64,000 nt of DNA. Source: Agelaius tricolor. Its lineage: Eukaryota; Chordata; Aves; Passeriformes; Icteridae. The notes beneath the pieces are model-generated. The model saw only the letters and a program-made list of their open reading frames with translations. It was not told the origin of the DNA and searched no databases. The DNA lies in the NCBI GenBank assembly GCA_023055355.1, contig JALJCS010000050.1:2542001-2606000 (forward strand). Direction: 5' to 3'. This document shows, piece after piece, positions 57,640-64,000 of the stretch (its first letter is position 1; the number at the start of each line of letters is the position of its first letter). Both the position numbers and the translations under genes were made by a program.

Positions 57640-58537
57640 CAATGTCTTGATTTTTACCCCAATTTCAGGGCTTTCAAAAGTATGAACAGAAACCTTTGTG
57701 TTTGAAGGCAAAACCAAAAGGATTTATGTGTCCCTGCCAGAAGAGCATCCACGTGCTTGGGTGGGTGGGAAGAAGCTTTTTTGGAGGGGTTTCCAACCCC
57801 ACTGTCTCCAAAATCATGGGTTTTGCCCCAGTCTGACCCGATTTGGTTGTAGAAGATGCCTGTGGGGCAGAGAGAATTAAAATGATGGATTGGTATTGGA
57901 GAAGACCTCCAAGGCCACCCAGCGTTACTTGATGCCACCAGGAAGACGCAAGAAGTGAGATTTTTCTGGGGTCAGAAGTCGACAAATCTGCTCCATGTCG
58001 CTATAGGACATGAAACAACACGAGCGCACACACCACTGTTCTCAAGGTGAGAAAAGGGAAGTTTATTTCCTGACTCCAACATTTATAGTTTTCCAAAAGT
58101 GACAGTGGATTGGAGGGTGACAGTGCCACCTCTCCAATGACACTGGACAAACCAACAGTCCATCAAATTTCTTCTCCTCCATAAAAGAATGCAAAACAAT
58201 AAGTTATTTACAGGAAGTATGTGAAAAAGTTTGCTACAAGAATGTAAACATCAGAAGGCCTAGAAAAATCTTCAAAAGTCAGGGCGACAGCTCTCCACAA
58301 TGGATTTCTGATGTTGGTCTGTGGATGTGTCCAGGTGCTCACGGGGAGCCAGGAGCCAGCCAGGTGTCTTCCTAACACAAATCAGCAGCACCACAGATCA
58401 CCAGGGCTCTGCCCAACGGGGTCACTGGGGATCATCCAGTGCTGATCCTCCAATGAGGGATGGAGCTGTGGAGCTGGAGCAGCACACAAAGCTCTTCCCG
58501 CCCTGGGAGCACTCCCACAGCTTCCCTCAGTGCTGGA
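57640..58537 (-). other. 3' flank of zinc-finger gene ZNF-A
   Basis: CTTAGTTCAAYRTCTT and the 58340-58530 segment closely match 61990-62267, the corresponding region of the second zinc-finger copy. This shows a tandem duplication, and that the gene's 3' end once continued here. An LTR (57996-58299) interrupts it. The low-coordinate copy of the LTR target GCTGGA is at 58532-58537. Confidence 0.65.
57996..58299 (-). mobile_element. Short solo LTR, ~304 bp
   Basis: Minus-strand TGTGGAGAGC...AGCGACA ends, with TATAAATG about twenty bases before AATAAA. That compact order suits a short LTR family. I found no exact target-site duplication. Confidence 0.6.
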
Positions 58538-59201
58538 TGAAGCGGTCCAGCTGGAGAAAGATTGATTGATTGTCCTTCTCGGACGTCCCGGCCGGCTGTC
58601 CAGCACCGCTAGCAGTAGGGGGGCACTATCCCGATCTCCGTGGTTCGGGACAGCACCTAAGGCAAACGCTCTGTGCTGTGACAGCAGTGTTACCTTGTGG
58701 CAGGACGTGGCTTGGCTTATGGCTACAGTCAGCAGAAATGAGAGAGCGCTCTCCAGCTGTGGTGAATCCAGGTTTATTGGGTCCCAGGGGAAACCGACAA
58801 CCAAAGAGAGCGAGGGGGAAGTTGCAACAGCTTATAAGGAGGGAGGGACACAGGGGAGGAGTCAGTCCTTGGACGAATAGGGTTTCAGAGGGGAGTGGGA
58901 TACAAAAGATTGACTTAGGGAAAACCCCAATGGGGATAACTTGAGGGTGGGGCCCCGGCCCCTGAGCCAATCACTCGACGCTCCAGCTGAAAGTTTCTAG
59001 AGAGTTCTAGAGAGAAGGGTGGGAGCGCCGAGTGACGGACAGGGCACCGGGGAGGGATTTGAGGAAGGGTACATTAATCTCCAAGGCAACTGGGGAGGAG
59101 TTGGGATAACTGGCAGCATAAAGGAGGAAAGGGAGAACCAGGGCAGAACCATTGCATGATAGGGGGAACAGAACAGTCCAACTTATACAGACAACACAAC
59201 A
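58538..59201 (-). mobile_element. Solo LTR, 664 bp, inserted in last ZNF-A finger
   Basis: Ends TGAAGCGG...ACACAACA on the plus strand, flanked by GCTGGA on both sides (58532-58537 and 59202-59207), a 6-bp target duplication. Minus strand AATAAA is at 58773-58778 and a TATAAG box at about 58832. Same family layout and end as 18373-19028. Confidence 0.85.
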
Positions 59202-60370
59202 GCTGGATGCGTTGGTGTTGGGTCAAGGCTGACCTCTGGGAGAAGCTCTTCCCACACCAGGCACACTCATAGGGCCTCTCCCCGCTGTGGATGCGCTGGT
59301 GGGCACTCAGGTGGGCGCTCGTCCTGAAGCTCTTCCCACACTCCCCACACTCGTAGGGCCGTTCCCCTGTGTGGCTCCTCTGGTGGGCAGTCACTTCATA
59401 GCTGGTCTTGAAGCTCTTCCCACACCTGGGACACTCGTAGGGCCTCTCCCCGGAGTGGATGAGCTGGTGCCTGAGGAGGCTGCACTTGTCCCTGAAGCCC
59501 TTCCCACAGTCGGGGCAGCAGAAGGGCCTCTCCTCTGTGTGAGTGCGCTGGTGATGGAGGAGATTGGAGCTGATCTGAAACCTCTTGCTGCATTCATCAC
59601 ACTCGTAGGGCCGTTCCCCGTGTGGCTCCTCTGGTGGAAAATCAGGCTGGATCTGGCTCTGAAGCTCTTTCCACACTCAGGACATCCGTAGGGCCTCTCC
59701 CGGTGTGGACGCGCTGGTGGTGGATCAGGTTGGAGTTGTGGCTGAAGCTCTTCCCACACTGCCCACACTCATAGGGCCTCTCCCTGGTGTGGATTCCCAT
59801 GTGGGAGTTCAGGCGGGAGCTCCACCTGAAGCTCTCCCCACATTCCGAGCACTTGTGGGGCTTCTCCCCATCCTGAAGCTCCTCAGGGACCCCCAACTCT
59901 GACCTGTGGTCACCTTCCCGGCCCAAGGTGGGTCTTTCCTCCTCGGATCCCCGTGATCTGCCTTTGCAGCCCCTCCTTGTGTGGGATCTCTGGGACTTTT
60001 CCTCCCCGTTGGATTCCTGTGCCCTGGAGCCACTCCAAACGGCCTCAGCCACCAGGTTCTGCTGTGGGGATTTGTCCTCCCTGCTCTCCATGCTCAGCTC
60101 CTTCCCTGGGGGAGGAAGGACAAGGAGAGGATGGGATTTGCCTCCGTGCCACAGGGAAGGGGAAGGAGATCCCCCCAGTGCATCCCTGGCTGGGCAGCAT
60201 CAGCAGTGGGGCTGTCCTGCAGCCGGGGGCCGTGCTGGGCTGGGAGATGGAGCAGGAGAGAGGGGGAAAGGGGCACTGACTTCCTCCTCACCTGCCTGGG
60301 TGTCCTGGGGCATCTTCTTCCTCCTCGCAGCCTCCTCCTCCACCTGGCCAAGGTTTGGGAATGGGAAATC
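59202..60370 (-). pseudogene. C2H2 zinc-finger gene ZNF-A, disrupted
   Basis: Two minus-strand exons are visible: 60292-60370 (coding from ATG at 60313, MPQDTQAG) and 60105 down to the LTR. The donor GTGAGG and acceptor CCCCCAG join in frame to [15 protein letters not shown], a typical avian zinc-finger leader. Eight C2H2 fingers follow, separated by HTGERPY-type linkers, as expected for a nuclear DNA-binding protein. Two one-base deletions, near 59698 (C run) and 59620, both fall in finger linkers and shift the frame. The last finger loses its second histidine: HQRIQ is followed by LTR sequence where the sister copy has HQRSQH and a stop. A sequencing error could explain either deletion; the LTR insertion is real if the assembly is right. 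Confidence 0.8.
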
Positions 60371-60879
60371 CTGGTTTGGGGGGCAAAACAAGGGCTGAGC
60401 GTGTCGGGTTTGATGGTCCCGGTGCCCAAGTGCAGCTGGAGAAGTCAGCGCCCCTTTCAGCCTCGGGGGGCCCGGACCCCGCTCATCCCCAGCCTCCCCC
60501 ACCCCTCCAGGCTGCCGGGGGTCCCTCTGCACCGGGATCGCCCCTCTCCGCCATGGATTTGGGGCGACTCCCCCTCCCCGCTCACCTGCGCCTTCCGGAG
60601 GGGGCGGAACCGGGGCAGCCGCGGCCCGAGCGGGGGAACCGCGTGGGGTTGGTGCTGCGGCTCCTCCTCCCGCTGCTCCTCTTCCTCTTCTTCCCGCTCC
60701 TCTCTCTCTCTCTTTCCCTTTCCTTTTCCTCCTCCTCTGTCCCTCCTTTCCCTCCCGCTCCTCCTCCGCTCCCAGCCCGGCCCGGGCAGTGCCGGCACCC
60801 AAAAGCAGCCGCGCTCTGCCCTGGGGGGGTTCCAAAGCGGCCCCGCCACGCCCGGCACTGGGAGCGATACTGGGAGCAC
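60371..60879 (-). other. CpG-rich 5' region of ZNF-A
   Basis: GC-rich sequence with purine-rich minus-strand runs (60660-60760), upstream of the first ZNF-A exon. It likely holds a noncoding first exon, not resolved. Confidence 0.45.
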
Positions 60880-61110
60880 TGGGAACGATGGTGAGAGCAG
60901 CGGGCAGGAGCTGGGAGCGCTCTCCCTGCCGGTCCCGCTCTTACTGGGAGCACTGGGAACGATGGTGAGAGCAGCGTGCGGGAACTGGGAGCGCTCTCCC
61001 TGCCGGTCCCGCTCTTACTGGGAGCACTGGGAACGATGGTGAGAGCAGCGGGCGGGAACTGGGAGCGCTCTCCCTGCCGGTCCCGCTCTTACTGGGAGCA
61101 CTGGGAGGGA
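60880..61110. repeat. 74-bp tandem repeat, three copies
   Basis: CTGGGAGCGCTCTCCCTGCC recurs at 60911, 60985 and 61059; each copy also carries GGGAACGATGGTGAGAGC. Confidence 0.95.
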
Positions 61111-61139
61111 ACTGGGAGCAAACAGCGCCCGGACGCGGC

Positions 61140-61265
61140 TGCAGCCGGCGGGGGCGGGGCCTAATCTGAGGTCGTGGTTATGCAAATTTGGGAGCGATCG
61201 CGCGCTGGGATTGGTGGGCGGGAGCAGGGCGGGATTTGCACGGTCACGTGAGGGCCGAGGGGAGC
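61140..61265. promoter_or_regulatory. Promoter-like cluster
   Basis: ATGCAAAT octamer (61180-61187), ATTGG (inverted CCAAT, 61210-61214), a GC box (about 61150) and a CACGTG E-box (61245-61250) fall within 110 bases upstream of ZNF-A. Motif clustering is seen; promoter activity is inferred. Confidence 0.6.
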
Positions 61266-61289
61266 TGGAGCGATGGCGGCGGCGTCCGG

Positions 61290-61670
61290 GGAGAGGGAAT
61301 GGGGAATGGGAATGAGGACAGGGAATGGGGAATGAGGACGGGGAATGGGGACGGGGAATGGGGATGGGAGATGGGGAATGCGGACAGGGAATGGGGAATG
61401 GGGACAGGGAATGGGAATGAGGATAGGGAATGGGGAATGGGGGATGGGGACAGGGAATGGGGAATGGGGACAGGGAATGGGGGATGGGGACGGGGAATGG
61501 GGATGGGGACAGGGAATGGGGAATGGGGGATGGGGACGGGGAATGGGGAATGGAATGAGGACAGGGAATGGGAATGGGAATGGGAATGAGGAATGGGAAT
61601 GGGAATGGGGACAGGGAATGGGAATGAGGAATGGGAACGGGGACAGGGACAGGGAATGGGATCCATACTG
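61290..61670. repeat. GGAATG/GGGACAGGGAATG simple repeat
   Basis: An imperfect run of GGAATG, GGGGACAGGGAATGG and related units. Open frames on both strands here are artefacts of the repeat. Confidence 0.95.
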
Positions 61671-62257
61671 GGAATGGAGCAGGACGGGACTGGGAGTGGG
61701 GTGACACGGGAATGGGCGGAGGAAAGGGGAGTGACAGCAGGGAGGGGGATATCCGCTACAGGGGACACCAGGAAGCGGGACAAGGGGACACAGGGACAGT
61801 TCCAGGCCAGGAGGTCCTTGATCAGCAGCCCCAGAATCTCCACCAGCATCTTCCAAAGCACCCGGAGCCGCTCGGCCTCGTGTCCCCAAAGCCCTGAGCA
61901 AGCCCCAAGTCCTTCCCAGGAACTCTCAGCTCCCTCGGACCCAGCATCCCCCACACCTCTGGAACAGCCCCCCACTTCTCAAGCCCCATCTTAGTTCAAC
62001 ATCTTTACTTTTACCCAGGTTTTGAGTGTTTTGAAAGAATGAAGAAATGTGAAAAGAAGACCCAGGCCATGAGGAGCCAGGAGGATGTGGAGCCCCCAGC
62101 CAGGTGTCTTCCCAACAGGGATCACCGGCACCACGGATCACCGGGGCTCTGCCCACCGGGGTCACTGGGGATCATCCAGCGCGGATCCTCCCGTGGGGAT
62201 GGAGCTGGAGCAGTGCACGGAGCTCTTCCCACACTGGGGGCACTGGCAGGGCTTCCC
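61671..62257 (-). other. 3' flank of second zinc-finger copy
   Basis: About 61990-62257 is homologous to the 3' flank of ZNF-A. The rest shows nothing recognisable. Confidence 0.55.
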
Positions 62258-62338
62258 TCAGTGCTGGCTGCGTTGGTGTTGGGTCAAGGCTGACCTCTGG
62301 GAGAAGCTCTTCCCACACCCAGTACACTTGTAGGGGCT
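62258..62338 (-). pseudogene. ZNF-B: single terminal zinc finger
   Basis: The minus strand reads YKCTGCGKSFSQRSALTQH, then QRSQH and TGA: one C2H2 finger with an uninterrupted final histidine and stop. It matches the last ZNF-A finger closely and gives the pre-insertion structure. Upstream (higher coordinates) the other fingers are replaced by a minisatellite. Confidence 0.8.
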
Positions 62339-62339
62339 G

Positions 62340-62595
62340 TGACATCCCAGGAACAGGGCTGGGATGGGCTCTGGTGCCTGGGACATCCCCAGCAGCAGCG
62401 GGGCTGGGATGGGCTCTGGTGCCTGGGACATCCCCAGCAGCAGCGGGGCTGGGATGGGCTCTGGTGCCTGGGACATCCCCAGCAGCAGCGGGGCTGGGAT
62501 GGGCTCTGGTGCCTGGGACATCCCCAGGAGCAGCAGGGCTGGGATGGGCTCTGGTGCCTGGGACATCCCCAGCAGCAGCAGGGCTGGCTGTGATG
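62340..62595. repeat. 45-bp minisatellite beside ZNF-B
   Basis: Five to six copies of a unit with GGGATGGGCTCTGGTGCCTG (62361, 62406 and so on). On the minus strand it translates to a repeated 15-residue unit (MSQAPEPIPA...), but nothing supports expression. Confidence 0.95.
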
Positions 62596-63070
62596 CTCTC
62601 CAGTGCCTGGGCCATGCCCAGGGGTGCTGCTGGCTGGGGTTGGGTTGGTGCCTGTGCAGTGCCCAGGGCAGGGTCACAGCGGGGCAGCTCTCAGTGTCCC
62701 CAGCAGGCCACGCTGTCCAGGGCAGCCGTGCCAGCGCTCACTGCGCACTCGGGGCAGGCTGGGCTGGACGGGGCTCGGGGCACAAACGCCGCCCCCGGGG
62801 CTGGGCTCTGCCCCTGCCTCTGGGGCCCAGCCCCTGCTGGCAGCGCCTTGGGCAGGGCACGGGGCTGCTGCTGGCCCAGGGGGACAGGCCTTGCCCCCTG
62901 CCAGCTGCCCGGGCCCCTCGGGTGCCTGTGCCACAGCCCTGTGCCTCCTGTCCCCGCTACTCCCCGCCACCTCCACTGCCTCCATCAAAGCCCCACTCAA
63001 CCTCTGCACTGTGACCTCTGGAAAGAACAAAAGAACAGAAAGAAAGAATGAGAGAGGGAAAGGAAAAAAA
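62596..63070. other. No gene recognised
   Basis: GC-rich sequence with composition-driven open frames on both strands. Confidence 0.5.
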
Positions 63071-63150
63071 GGAAAGGAAAGGAAAGGAAAGGAAAGGAAA
63101 GGAAAGGAAAGGAAAGGAAAGGAAAGGAAAGGAAAGGAAAGGAAAAAGGA
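63071..63150. repeat. (GGAAA)n microsatellite
   Basis: About fifteen GGAAA units, flanked by impure purine runs. Confidence 0.95.
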
Positions 63151-63559
63151 AAGGGGAAAGGAAAAAAAGTAAAAAGAAACGAGAAACATGTAGCCATTTG
63201 GCCCTGCCTGGATGCCAGGCACCCACCAAAGCTGCTCTCTCACTCCCCTCCAGAGATGGACAGGAGAAAAAACAGAATGAAGGCTTCATGGCTTGAGTTA
63301 AGGACTGGGACAGATCATTCAGCAAATGCCATCATAGGCAAAACATTTTTGAAATTACAGGTATTAATTGAATTTATTTCTATCCAGATCAGGGCAGGAT
63401 AGTGAGAAGTAAAATAAAGCTTCACAAACACCTTCTGCCTGTTCCTCCCTCCTTCCCAGCTCTGCTCCTCCCCCAGTGGTGCAGGCAGACAGGCACTGGG
63501 GGCTCTGCTCCGTTCATCACCCGTTGTTTCTCTGCTGCTCGGGGAGAGGAGTCGTTCCC
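63151..63559. other. No gene recognised
   Basis: Unremarkable sequence between the microsatellite and the edge repeat. Confidence 0.5.
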
Positions 63560-64000
63560 CTGCTGTGCCAGGGGTCCCTCCTGAGACACTTCTCCATGAA
63601 CTTCTGCAGGGTGAGTTCATCTCACGGACAGCAGCTCTTCACAAACTGCTGCAGCTGCCTCACTCTCCCAGGGGCTCACAAGTCCTGCCAGGACTCTGCT
63701 CCAGCGTGGGCTCCTCTCTCCACGGCTTTGCAGGTCCCTGCCGGGTCCCTGCTCCAGCACAGGTTTCTCATGGGGTCCCAGCCCCTGCTCAGGCACCCCC
63801 TGCTCCAGCACGGGCTCCTCCAGGCGCTGCAGGTGCATCTCTGCTCTCCGGGCCCTCCATGGGCTGCAGGGGCCCAGCTGCCTCCCCAGGGGCTGCCCAG
63901 GGAATCTCAGGGCAATCAGCTCCAGCCCCTGGAGCAGCTCCTGCCCCTCCTCCTGCCCTGCCCTGGGGTGTGCAGAGTTGTTCCTCTCACGTGTTCTCAT
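63560..64000 (+). repeat. Common avian interspersed repeat, partial
   Basis: Imperfect internal repeats of CTGCTCCAGCNYGGGCTCCTC and CCATGGGCTGCAGG-type blocks, closing in TTGTTCCTCTCACGTGTTCTCA at the window edge. I recognise this as a widespread bird repeat, probably ERV-L associated, but cannot assign it firmly. The minus-strand 127-codon frame is a by-product. Confidence 0.45.

Noticed and set aside
61015..61975. Overlapping minus-strand frames rich in Pro/Ser/His
   Set aside because: Translation of the GGAATG simple repeat.
62104..63051. 315-codon plus-strand open frame
   Set aside because: Composed of the 45-bp minisatellite and GC-rich flank; opposite strand carries the zinc finger.
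63617..64000. 127-codon minus-strand frame at the window edge
   Set aside because: Lies in a common interspersed repeat on the other strand.

Overview
The window looks like songbird (passerine) nuclear DNA. It holds a CR1 LINE, a retroviral LTR family dense enough to include several solo LTRs with clean target-site duplications, a PIM-type kinase gene with a decayed tandem copy (PIM-like kinases are known to be expanded in passerines), avian-style C2H2 zinc-finger repeats, and the meiosis gene SYCP1 with its introns. There are no bacterial features. Species and chromosome cannot be fixed from the sequence alone.

Layout. 1-6708 is a broken gammaretrovirus-like ERV on the minus strand (RNase H, RT, protease and gag remnants, leader, proline-like primer site, LTR). 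Two unrelated tandem repeats lie between its gag and its leader. 6850-9740 has more of the first tandem repeat and several LTR candidates. 10046-11602 is a compact four-exon minus-strand gene for a 70-residue secreted peptide precursor that I do not recognise. 13365-16821 is a second, alpharetrovirus-like ERV remnant (minus). 17690-20481 is a ~132-bp satellite rich in short palindromes and split by nested LTRs. 21517-25930 holds a PIM-like kinase gene and an adjacent degenerate copy. 28265-30627 is an ERV-L-like remnant with a retroviral dUTPase. 31249-31683 is a large imperfect inverted repeat.

32578-54411 is SYCP1 (synaptonemal complex transverse filament protein). About thirty coding exons were placed by reading frame, splice sites and similarity to the known mammalian protein. 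A CR1 LINE sits in an early intron. Several splice sites are non-standard: three GC donors, two donors that are missing at the expected place, and a last-exon junction one base short.

57640-62595 contains a minus-strand C2H2 zinc-finger gene with two one-base deletions and an LTR inserted in its last finger, and a second zinc-finger 3' end where a 45-bp minisatellite replaces the upstream fingers. The rest is repeats and unannotated sequence.

Limits: no alignment or database search was run. Family names rest on motif recognition, and LTR borders without a stated target-site duplication are approximate.
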